NCBI GenBank assembly: GCA_965243165.1
Contig: OZ251535.1
Coordinates: 3,125,971 to 3,189,970, forward strand
From: CATQHD01 sp965243165
GTDB lineage: Bacteria; Actinomycetota; Acidimicrobiia; Spongiisociales; Spongiisociaceae
Reading direction: 5' to 3'
DNA length: 64,000 nucleotides
The translations under genes and the position numbers were made by a program. Position 1 is the stretch's first letter; the number at the start of each line of letters is the position of its first letter. This document shows positions 8,633 through 17,022 of the stretch, piece after piece. The notes below the pieces were generated by a model that saw only the letters and a program-made list of their open reading frames with translations, made no database searches and was not told the origin of the DNA.

Positions 8633-9562
8633 CTCATCTCGACCCCCGCCGTCTTCTGATTCCCTCTGGACGAGGCGGATGAGCCGCCGGGCGCGGGGGT
8701 CGAGGCCGTCGTCCGCGCGCCACACCGCCTCGACGGGGCGGAGGGCCGCCAAGGGGCCTTCTTCCAGGACGGGGCCGCCGCCGGCTTCGGCCACCTGTCT
8801 GGGGAGCACCGTCCGGGCGTAACCCAGCGCCGCCATCTGGCGCAACACGGTGGGGTTGGCGGATTCCAGGGCGGCCCGGGGTTGAATGCCCAACCGGACC
8901 AGACCCTGGTCGACCATTCGGCGGGTGCGGGACCCGGCGGGAAAGAGCGCCCAGCCTTCGGGGGCGGCCGCCCCGGCCCGCCCGGCAGCGCCGCCCTCTT
9001 CCTCCAGCGGCGGGAAACCGGGGGGCGAATAGATGTGCATGGGCTCGGCGGCGACCGGCGCCGAGTCGAAGCCCTCCCCCGCCGGCCCCACCGTGAAGGC
9101 CAGATCCAGCCGGTATTCGTCCAGCATCGAGAGCAGGGAGGCGGAGTCGTCCACCACCAGACTGAGTTCTATCTCGGAATGCTCCTCCCGCAGGCGGGAC
9201 AGGCCGGCGGGGATCGTGTAGAGGCAGGCGGTGTCGATCATGCCCACCCGGAGCAGGCCGGCCTCCCCCCTCTCCCATCTGTCCAGCCACAGGAGCAGGT
9301 CGGCGGTCTGGCCGATCACCCGGTCGGCGTAGCGGGCCGCCCGGCGGCCGCCCTCGGTGAGCGCCCGGCGGCGGCCCTCCTTGCGGAACAGAGGGGCGCC
9401 CAGCCGCTTGGACAGTTCGGCCAGGGACTGGGAGAGGGCGGGCTGGCTGATCCGCATCTCCAAGGCGGCGTCGGTGAACGAGCCGCACCGCTCGACTTCC
9501 TGCAGGCAGCGCAGGCTCCTGAAGTTGATGGGCGGGATTCCCGCCTCCGTATCCCTTTCCAT
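8630..9562 (-). CDS. LysR-family transcriptional regulator
   Basis: A 310-residue protein with an N-terminal winged helix-turn-helix (residues ~12-70: FRSLRCLQEVERCGSFTDAA, then ISQPALSQSLAELSKRLG) and a periplasmic-binding-protein-like effector domain. The ATG at 9562 follows a GGGAGG site. It is transcribed divergently from ino1 with 156 bases between, the classic arrangement in which a LysR protein controls its neighbour, so control of inositol synthesis is possible. The effector is unknown. The gene and ino1 lie inside a pair of inverted repeats. Confidence 0.87.
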   Translation of the reverse strand: MERDTEAGIPPINFRSLRCLQEVERCGSFTDAALEMRISQPALSQSLAELSKRLGAPLFRKEGRRRALTEGGRRAARYADRVIGQTADLLLWLDRWERGEAGLLRVGMIDTACLYTIPAGLSRLREEHSEIELSLVVDDSASLLSMLDEYRLDLAFTVGPAGEGFDSAPVAAEPMHIYSPPGFPPLEEEGGAAGRAGAAAPEGWALFPAGSRTRRMVDQGLVRLGIQPRAALESANPTVLRQMAALGYARTVLPRQVAEAGGGPVLEEGPLAALRPVEAVWRADDGLDPRARRLIRLVQRESEDGGGRDE

Positions 9563-9718
9563 CTTTACATGCCTCCCTCCCCAACCGGCCCCGCCGCGGC
9601 GCGGACGCCAAGGGGCATATTCATAAGAGTTTCCTATATACAGTATAGAACTATCTATTAGACTGATGAAATGAGACCGGCCAAACTGCGGGGCAGTTCT
9701 ATCCGAGGAGGATGCACC
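9563..9718. promoter_or_regulatory. Divergent lysR/ino1 control region
   Basis: An AT-rich island in GC-rich surroundings. It contains CTATATACAGTATAG (9634-9648), a 15-base interrupted palindrome with arms CTATA/TATAG, followed by CTATCTATTAG. The palindrome is a candidate LysR site. A GAGGAGG ribosome binding site for ino1 lies at about 9705-9711. Confidence 0.5.
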
Positions 9719-10786
<1,068 letters not shown>

Positions 10787-10816
10787 CCGCCGGCGCGCCG
10801 CCGCCCATCCTCGGCC

Positions 10817-10862
10817 CGGCCCGGCCCCCCGGTTTTGGAAGGGAGGCCGGGCCGTTGGGGTT
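10817..10862 (+). terminator. ino1: Probable terminator of ino1
   Basis: Perfect 10-base stem CGGCCCGGCC (10817-10826) and GGCCGGGCCG (10845-10854), extended by C/G pairs, with loop containing GGTTTTGG. It is followed by TTGGGGTTCT. The T-run is weak, but position and strength fit a terminator 30 bases after the stop codon. Confidence 0.6.
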
Positions 10863-10863
10863 C

Positions 10864-11413
10864 TAAATGCAGTTCCAAGGGGATCGGGGGTCGCGCCCAT
10901 CCCTGCTCGAGCCGCATGAGCAGGCTCTTCTCCGGCAATCCCCGGCCCGCGCAAAGGCCGGGCGCCCCGGCTTTCGCCCCCCGCCTCCGACGAGACCGGC
11001 GTATCGAACAATTCGATTCACCCGAGCCGAGCGGCCGACGAGGCGGGCGGCGGGAGGCCGTCATGAACACCGCTTCCGAGCCCGACCCCCCAGATCTGGG
11101 CGATCCCGGGCGAAGCCGGAGGAGCAAAGCGTCGAGTCCGCGAAATGTTCTCCAACACACCCCTATACGGAAGCCCGAAAATTTGGTATACCTATAGGGC
11201 TGAAACACAAACACCGCCGCGAGCTTCCGGAGAGGGCGGCGGTCAGAACGGATCCCCGTTCGTTCCGGCCCCTTCGGGCCGGAGGCGGCCTCGTGCGGCC
11301 CGGCGGATTTTCGTCCAAGGAGGTGGCGGCGGGGGAAGGGCCCGGCGTTGCCGGGAGCGGGGGGCGATTTTCGCGGACTCGAGGTGTTTGGTTGGGATTG
11401 GACTTCGAGGGCA
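10864..11413 (+). repeat. Right copy of the ~540 bp inverted repeat flanking lysR-ino1
   Basis: Reverse-complement partner of 8097-8632 with the same landmarks, including CCCGAAAATTTGGTATACCTATAG near 11174. It starts directly after the ino1 terminator. The following 11414-11492 stretch holds only a GGCGCC-rich hairpin near 11483-11502 that may end the toxin transcript. Confidence 0.88.
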
Positions 11414-11492
11414 CTGGTTGCCCGGGGTTCCCGTCAAGGTGACCTTGGAGCCTCCTATCGCGGCGCGCCTCCTTCCTGAAGCCGGCGCCCTC

Positions 11493-12050
11493 TCAGGCGC
11501 CGCCATACGGGCGTCGCGTACTGCGGGGTTCGTTCAGGCGGACTCGTTTTGTTTCGATCTGGGCCCGCAGCAGTTCAACCGAAGGCCGGTCCTTCGGACG
11601 GTCGGCCGCGGCCTTGGACCGCATGATGTCGTCGATGTCGGCGCACCATATCTCGACCTGTGCGCCGTCCGCGTCGATGACGATCTTGTGGGCGGAGCGG
11701 ATCAGGTTTTCGTAGCCGCCCATCGCTCTGGGTTCGAAGACAAGGTCGAATCTACCGTACTCGCAGGTCAGGTTTTGGATTACAACCCTTTTTAGATAGT
11801 CGGCGTTGTGATCGAAGACGAATGCTTCACCGTCGACCAGCAGGCGGGCTTGGAGGTCGTTCAGTGCGGCGGAAAGACGTTCGAGGTTCTCGAGTTCCAT
11901 CTCAGGTGTGATGTCGATGTCTTCGGTTTCGTAGCCGAGGTCATAGTCCTGAGCCTGTGCGGCCCAGCCGCCTATCACCACGAACTTCACCCGGCGCCTC
12001 GCCAGAACGCATGCTATGCGGCCTAGGCGCCTCATGTTTCCTTCGGTCAT
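11493..12050 (-). CDS. Putative nucleotidyltransferase toxin (AbiEii/MNT-like)
   Basis: A 185-residue protein with a minimal nucleotidyltransferase core: VIGGWA (25-30) then TEDIDI with the D44-x-D46 metal pair. Later VEIWCADIDDIMRSK and ADRPKDRPSVELL match the C-terminal pattern of AbiEii-like enzymes. Such toxins transfer nucleotides to tRNA or other targets. It lies 21 bases downstream of a double-HTH gene on the same strand, the order of an antitoxin-toxin operon. Alternative starts are TTG 12056 and ATG 12035, the latter with a better AAGGA site. The toxin role is inferred from family and context. Confidence 0.7.
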   Translation of the reverse strand: MTEGNMRRLGRIACVLARRRVKFVVIGGWAAQAQDYDLGYETEDIDITPEMELENLERLSAALNDLQARLLVDGEAFVFDHNADYLKRVVIQNLTCEYGRFDLVFEPRAMGGYENLIRSAHKIVIDADGAQVEIWCADIDDIMRSKAAADRPKDRPSVELLRAQIETKRVRLNEPRSTRRPYGGA

Positions 12051-12071
12051 AACCAACTAATTTGCTGCGGT

Positions 12072-12806
12072 CTAAGAAATCCGCGCCGAGGACGAGAACA
12101 CTTTTTTGTTGTAACGGAGCGTCCGTTCGAGGCTTACGGGATCATCCAAGGCGAATTGGTGGAGCCTGTCGTCGTGGTCTTCGTACACCTCGAGGCGGAC
12201 ATACAATTCAACGCCGACGGCGGAGAGTATCCGTTCCACCTCTCCCATAGCGGGGCGGCAGCCGCCTGATTCGATTCCGTCCAGGCGGGTTTCGCTGATG
12301 CCTGCCGCGGCGGCCATCTCTGCCTCTGTCATTTTCAGACGGGAACGTTCCGGACCTATCAGAAGCGCCGCCCATCCGCCTTCATGCCGGCGGCCGGGCC
12401 CGGCGCCGAACAGGTGCGGAGGGGCCGGGGGGCCGCCGTCCCATTCGATCTGATGGGTCGGCATCGGCAATCCGCCGCGTCCGAACTGCGCTCTGAACTC
12501 ACGGCAACGGGCTATTTCTCCCGCTACGCGGGACACCTCGCCGGGGTCTACCCGCAGGTAGGCGGGGTTGGGTGCGGATCTGCCGCCGCAGCGCAGCTCC
12601 AGCCCGACGGAGCTGACCAGCCTCCCGACCGTATCGATCACCGGGTCGCGCCCGCCGGATTCTATTTGTTTCACCAAATCGACGCTGCAGCCCGCCGCTT
12701 CGGCCATTTCCTCGGCGGTGATGTCCAAGGCGGCCCGGGCGGTGAGCAACACCGCCGCGGAGGCGGGCAGCCGGGTTCCGGGTGGACGATGGGCGCAGGT
12801 CGGCAT
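12072..12806 (-). CDS. Double-HTH (XRE) antitoxin-like protein
   Basis: A 244-residue protein with two XRE-type helix-turn-helix domains. The first is at ~22-72 (ARAALDITAEEMAEAAGCS, then QIESGGRDP); the second is at ~155-205 (RSRLKMTEAEMAAAAGIS, then GIESGGCRP). Both end with the same L(V)SSVGLEL/LSAVGVELY pattern, so they probably arose by duplication. It precedes the nucleotidyltransferase gene and is the likely cognate antitoxin and autorepressor. The ATG at 12806 is chosen because a -10 box TAGAAT (12814-12819) ends seven bases before it, implying a leaderless mRNA. Confidence 0.72.
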   Translation of the reverse strand: MPTCAHRPPGTRLPASAAVLLTARAALDITAEEMAEAAGCSVDLVKQIESGGRDPVIDTVGRLVSSVGLELRCGGRSAPNPAYLRVDPGEVSRVAGEIARCREFRAQFGRGGLPMPTHQIEWDGGPPAPPHLFGAGPGRRHEGGWAALLIGPERSRLKMTEAEMAAAAGISETRLDGIESGGCRPAMGEVERILSAVGVELYVRLEVYEDHDDRLHQFALDDPVSLERTLRYNKKVFSSSARIS

Positions 12807-12866
12807 CGATTCGATTCTACCCGCGGCGGGGTCCTGCGGCGGCCCGCAGCAGCGGCCGAAGCACAC

Positions 12867-14129
12867 CTAGCCGGCGCCGTAGACCCGGGGCCACGGCCGG
12901 CCGGCGGCGGTCTGGCCGGCCCAGGCCGAGACGATCCTGATGATCACCCGGGTGGCCCGGTGCATGTCCTCCGCGTCCACCCATTCGCCGGGGCCGTAGA
13001 AATTTCCGGCGAGGGCGCCGAACCCGACCGACGGCGCGTTCAGGCAACGAATCGGGAAACGAATGTCCGATGCGACATGGGCGGGGTACAGGCCGGGGGC
13101 GGCGCCGGTCTCGGCTTCGACGGCCCGGGCGGCGGCGGCCGCCAAGGGATGATCGGAGGGCGTCTCGGCGGGGTTGGCCCGCACCCCGAACAGCCGGGTG
13201 GAAGAGGCGCCCGCCCTCGAAGCGGCGCTGCCCAGGCTTCTGTACACCTCGGCGGCCGTCCCCCGGCGGAACCACACGGCGCCCTCCGCCGCCGCCCGCT
13301 CCGGCAGCACGACCGGGTTGACGCCGGCCGACGCCCGGTTCACCGAGCACAGCAGATCGTTCTGGCCGGCCCACCCGTCCACGGCGTCCAGCACCGCCCG
13401 CAGGCGGGTGAAGGCGTTGACCCCCCGGCGGGGATCCTCCGAGTTGGGGGTGCGTATCTCCGCCGGTTCGGGCCGCCGGCCCAGCGTCTCGATCCGGAAG
13501 TTGAAGAAGCCGCGGGAGGCGGTCTTCAAGTGGGCCATCCCCAGGCCGGTCTCGGCCGGATGGCAGTAGACGGACGCTTCCACTTCCCCCACCCTCTCCA
13601 TGACGGGCAGGGTCCCCAATCCTCCCCCCAGCTTCCCGTGCACCAGCCCGATCGCCAGCCTCACGCCGTCCAGCCGGGGGAGCAGCGCCCGGGCGGCGGT
13701 CAGCACCGACGCCGCCCCCGCCTTGTCGTCGGCGGTTCCTACTCCGTAGATCCGCCCTCCGATCCGGGCCGCCCGGTAGGGGTCTGTTTCCCAGTCCCCT
13801 AGAGGGTCGGGCCGCTCGGTGTCGATATGGGCGAACAGGAAGATGCCCGGCCCCTCCCCCGCCGACCCCAGCACGCTCACCATCCGTTCCGGCTCGGCGG
13901 CGGCCGGACAGGGCGGACACCACTCGGGATGACTTGCCAACCCGTCCACCCGAGGGGTGACCAGCTCCACCTCCATTCCCAGCTTCTCGAGCTCTTCGGC
14001 GCAAAGTTCGTGGATGTCCGAAGCCTCGCCGCGGACGCTGCGCCGGGACACCAAGGACGCCAGCAGCTCCGCCTCGCAGCCCCGCAATTGGTCGGCCGCC
14101 TCCAGGGCGGCGGCCAGGTCGACCGGCAT
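12867..14129 (-). CDS. M20-family peptidase homologue, probably non-catalytic
   Basis: A 420-residue protein with the M20 fold (ArgE/DapE/carboxypeptidase G2 family). HID (101-103) and GVGTADDKAG (129-138, bridging aspartate D135) correspond to zinc-site segments, and GGGLGT (168-173) is conserved. The catalytic-base and metal-ligand pair normally written EExGG is replaced: residues 163-169 read VHGKLGG. The C-terminal ligand histidine also appears replaced, since the expected GxxxHGPxE region reads NFYGPGEW. Hydrolase activity is therefore doubtful. An AGGAGGG site precedes the ATG. It is upstream of the toxin-antitoxin pair on the same strand. Confidence 0.75.
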   Translation of the reverse strand: MPVDLAAALEAADQLRGCEAELLASLVSRRSVRGEASDIHELCAEELEKLGMEVELVTPRVDGLASHPEWCPPCPAAAEPERMVSVLGSAGEGPGIFLFAHIDTERPDPLGDWETDPYRAARIGGRIYGVGTADDKAGAASVLTAARALLPRLDGVRLAIGLVHGKLGGGLGTLPVMERVGEVEASVYCHPAETGLGMAHLKTASRGFFNFRIETLGRRPEPAEIRTPNSEDPRRGVNAFTRLRAVLDAVDGWAGQNDLLCSVNRASAGVNPVVLPERAAAEGAVWFRRGTAAEVYRSLGSAASRAGASSTRLFGVRANPAETPSDHPLAAAAARAVEAETGAAPGLYPAHVASDIRFPIRCLNAPSVGFGALAGNFYGPGEWVDAEDMHRATRVIIRIVSAWAGQTAAGRPWPRVYGAG

Positions 14130-14194
14130 GCAGCCCTCCTGCCTCGCGTAACGGCCGTCTGTGAAATCCCGCCGCCGAGGGTAACGCCCGAAGG

Positions 14195-14700
14195 CGCGGC
14201 CGCCCGGCGGACCTGAACACCCTGGACGGCGCCTGTCCGCGCGTCTCTGAGATGGATAACCGGGGTCGGCGGATCCCGTCTTCTGTCCGGCTGCCGATTT
14301 GTGTCACACACCCCTGATACCTTGGGGCGGTACATAAACCGCAGCCGATCCGGATGCTGCGGTCATACAGAGGCCGCCCCGCCCAGGGCCGAGGCTCCAA
14401 GGGCGGGGCGGCCGACCTGGCTGTGCCGAGGCGGATCGGGCGCAGAGGGCCCAAACACGCCCTCTGCGGTCGAAAACGGTGGTTCGGAGGCGGCGGGGGC
14501 GGGGCCCGGCGAAGCCGGGGCGGGGGGCGGAGAGCGCGAAAAACGAAGGCGCTGCTTGGGCTTGGTTTCAGGTTCAGAAGACGAGCCGATGGAGCAGGGG
14601 AACAGAGATTGTTGCTGGTCATCGGGTTGTCTGCCAGGGGTTTCGCCGTGAGACCAACACATCTGAACAACACGGTCGGCCCCATCCGCTCGTCCTCCTA
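14195..14700 (+). repeat. Dispersed structured repeat, copy A
   Basis: One of at least seven related elements. Order on this strand: a ~100 bp flank, then TGTGTCACAC and CCCTGATACCTTGG, hairpin CCGCAGC...GCTGCGG, a long GGCCGCCCC...GGGGCGGCC stem, a Gly/Ala-codon-like G-rich block, GGCGAAGCCGGGGCGGGG, and GCTTGGGCTTGGTTTC. Then comes a ~110 bp end module bounded by GACGAGCCGATGG and CCATCCGCTCGTC. No protein is encoded. Confidence 0.85.
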
Positions 14701-14702
14701 AA

Positions 14703-14890
14703 TATCCCCGATTGTTCATGTCCCCGCAACCTGTACATCCCATGCCTTGAGGCAGCGGCGTTCACCCGGTGGTGAACTTCACGTTCTGATCAGACAGTGT
14801 TGTCTCGCCGTTATTGCCCCAGGTCAGAAGGGGTGTGGGCGCTTATTTCATCTGCCCGCCCCCGCTCTCGTGAATTATCGGGGGTATCCT
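14703..14890 (+). repeat. Secondary repeat R3, copy 1
   Basis: Contains GGATGTACAGG-like sequence (inverted), a TTCACCCGGTGGTGAA palindrome (14759-14774), TTATTGCCCCAGGTCAGAA and GGGCGCTTATTTCATC. The reverse complement of these blocks occurs, degenerate, at 51985-52135. In both places R3 adjoins a dispersed-repeat copy. The rest of the gap to 15018 holds a TATACT -10-like box (14942-14947) for the next gene. Confidence 0.7.
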
Positions 14891-15018
14891 CATAATGCTA
14901 AAAAAATCCTTAGATCCGGCGGCGGAAGCGGGCTGGATCCGGTATACTGGACGGCAGTCGTTCAGGGCGGCGGCGCCGGCCGCCCCTCAAGCCGGACGGG
15001 CAGCCGGGGAGGAGCCTC

Positions 15019-15717
15019 ATGACAGCAGTGACAGCGGATCTGGTAGACACCAAGGTCGAAGCGGCGAAGGCCGAGCTTCGGCTGGACATGACCGAAGCGG
15101 TTTCTGAATCACTCGCCGCCGTCAAGGAACAGGGCGCGGAGTTCCGCATCGCCATCGAACAACAAAACGCAACCATCGAGAAACAAAGCGCGGAGTTCCG
15201 CATCGCCATCGAACAACAAAACGCAACCATCGAGAAACAAAGCGCGGAGTTCCGCATCGCCATCGAACAACAAAACGCAACCATCGAGAAACAAAGCGCG
15301 GAGTTCCGCATCGCCACCGAACAACAAAACGCCTCCATCGAGAAACAGGGGGCAGAATTCACCGCCGCCATCAAGGAACTGGGCGCAGAAGTCCGCATCG
15401 CCATCGAAAAACAAAACGCCTCCATCGAGAAACAGGGGGCAGAATTCACCGCCGCCATCAAGGAACTGGGCGCAGAAGTCCGCATCGCCATCGAACAACA
15501 AAACGCAACCATCGAGAAACAAAACGCCTCTATCGAGAAACAAAACGCAACCATCGAGAAACAGGGGGCAGAATTCACCGCCGCCCTCGCGCGGCACAGC
15601 TCGGCCCTCGATCAGCGCTTGACCACCCGCACCTACTGGATGTTCGGGGCGATAGCGGCAGGATATCTTACCCTCTACGGCGCAACGATGGCCTTCATCA
15701 GTCAGCTGGGCGCTTGA
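15019..15717 (+). CDS. Coiled-coil repeat protein with C-terminal membrane anchor
   Basis: A 232-residue protein of no named family that I recognise. Residues ~38-190 are built from an 18-residue unit (EFRIAIEQQNATIEKQ-type) encoded by 54-base repeats; units start at 15134, 15188, 15242 and 15296, then variants with EFTAAIKELGAE. The composition predicts a long alpha-helical coiled coil. A single hydrophobic helix (about 205-230) anchors the C terminus. The architecture resembles the unrelated Borrelia Bdr or DUF1640 type. A GGGGAGGAG site precedes the ATG. A second coiled-coil membrane protein with mirrored topology lies at 53.2 kb, also beside the dispersed repeats. Confidence 0.75.
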   Translation: MTAVTADLVDTKVEAAKAELRLDMTEAVSESLAAVKEQGAEFRIAIEQQNATIEKQSAEFRIAIEQQNATIEKQSAEFRIAIEQQNATIEKQSAEFRIATEQQNASIEKQGAEFTAAIKELGAEVRIAIEKQNASIEKQGAEFTAAIKELGAEVRIAIEQQNATIEKQNASIEKQNATIEKQGAEFTAALARHSSALDQRLTTRTYWMFGAIAAGYLTLYGATMAFISQLGA

Positions 15718-15734
15718 CCACAGTCGAGGTGATG

Positions 15735-16170
15735 CCTGTTACGGGGCTCTTCGGATTTCAGGGGGAGTGAGGGCGGGAGCTTCCGGTTGGGCTTCCCGGC
15801 GTGATGCCAGTTGGTGATCTGGGCGGCGCCGGCGGGCGAGGGTCCGGCCGAGCTGGTTGACCTCCGGCGGGCAGGACTCGTGCCGGCGGTCGGAAGCCAG
15901 TTGCCGTGCAGTAACGGTCGGCAACGTCGGGTTCGTCGGGCTTCGCCGCCGGTGTCGAGCCGTTCCGAAGCAAGGGTGAGCAGCCGCCGGATCTGATACA
16001 AGGGATCTCCTTTCCGCCCCCGATGCCCGAGGGTTTCCTGCTGGGTGCGGCGGCGCACCTGGTCGAGGCGGTCGTTGGCCAACCGCACCACATGGAACGG
16101 ATCAGCGATCTGGCGGGCGTGGGGCAACACCTGGTTGCAGGCCGCCCGATACGGGCTGGAGAGGCCCCGG
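15735..16170 (-). pseudogene. ISL3-family transposase remnant
   Basis: Minus-strand reading recovers SSPYRAACNQVLPHARQIAD, FHVVRLANDRLDQVRRR, QQETLGHRGRKGDPLYQIRR and LLTLASERL in one frame. After a frameshift, EVNQLGRTLARRR follows, in the order seen in ISL3 transposases. The N-terminal part, the DDE catalytic start and the C terminus are missing, and several frames are needed. The upstream side merges with repeat copy B. Confidence 0.8.
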
Positions 16171-16184
16171 CGCCGCCCATCTGA

Positions 16185-16745
16185 TCTGTTCCAACCAGTC
16201 TTATGGTTGTTCCCGCAGCCACTGAAAAGGGCTTCGCCGCCGGGCCAGAGCACCCGAACAACCTGGTCAATCCCTATCCCGCGCGCTCTCTTGAGATGAA
16301 CAACCTGGGTCGGCGGGAGCCCGTCTTCCGTCCGGCTTCCGAAAAGTGTCACACACCCCTGATACCTTGAGGAGGACACACACCGCAGCGATCCGGATGC
16401 TGCGGTCATACAGAGGCCGCCCCGCCCAGGGCCGGGGCTCCAAGGGCGGAGCGGCCGACCTGGCTGTGCCGAGACGAATCGGACGCAGAGGGCCCAAACA
16501 CGCCCTCTGCGGTCGAAAACGATGGTTCGGTGGCGGCGGGGGCGGGGTCCCGGCGAAGCCGGGGCGGGGGGTGGAGAACGCGAAAAACGAAGGCGCTGCT
16601 TGGGCTTGGGTTTGGGTTTGGAAGCACAGCGGATAGGCGGAGCAGAATAGAAGCTGTTGCCAGTCAGCCGGTCGTCTGCCAGGGGTTTCGCCATCCGGCT
16701 CGCCGGACCCGAACTCCCTGGTCGGTGCCTATCCGCTGTTCCTCT
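16185..16745 (+). repeat. Dispersed structured repeat, copy B
   Basis: Same order of landmarks as copy A: TGTCACACACCCCTGATACCTTG at about 16346, the TGCTGCGG hairpin, the GGCCGCCCC stem, the GGCGAAGCCGGGGCGGGG block, the GGCTTGGGTTTGG end, and a terminal module ending CTATCCGC near 16736. It overlaps the truncated 5' side of the ISL3 transposase remnant. Confidence 0.85.
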
Positions 16746-16799
16746 TAGAAGAACGGTGGGCTGCTTGGTTTGGGTTTGGATGGGTTGGGTTGAAGGGGG

Positions 16800-16915
16800 C
16801 GGGCGGATAGGTGGAGGGGATGGAGTTTGCTGGTCGGCGGGTTTGTTGCCGGGGGGCCGCTGTGAGGCCAAGGCATCCTAACGACCTGGTCGGCCGCTAT
16901 ACGATTGTCTTCTGT
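16800..16915 (+). repeat. Solo end module of the dispersed repeat
   Basis: GCGGATAGG, then TTGCTGGTCGGCGGGTTTG, GAGGCCAAGGC and CCTGGTCGG correspond to the ~110 bp terminal module of copies A and B without the core. This shows that the module can exist on its own. It lies just downstream of the first giant surface-protein gene; 16916-17022 shows nothing further. Confidence 0.6.
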
Positions 16916-17022
16916 GGGGGGCACGGAAGAGGTTCGGCGCATCCGAAAGGGCAGGGCTTGCCTGCTGGAGGGGGTTCCGGCCGCCCGGCCGCCCGGTTGG
17001 GGGGAGGCCGGGCGGGGCGGGG

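Noticed and set aside
8295..8822. Short frames in the lysR-ino1 inverted repeats beginning with similar residues (YTKFSGFR)
   Set aside because: Similarity is explained by the DNA repeat; the frames differ in length and end inside neighbouring genes, with no conserved domain.
15134..15560. 54-base direct repeats as a CRISPR array
   Set aside because: Units are contiguous without unique spacers and keep one open frame; they encode a coiled coil.
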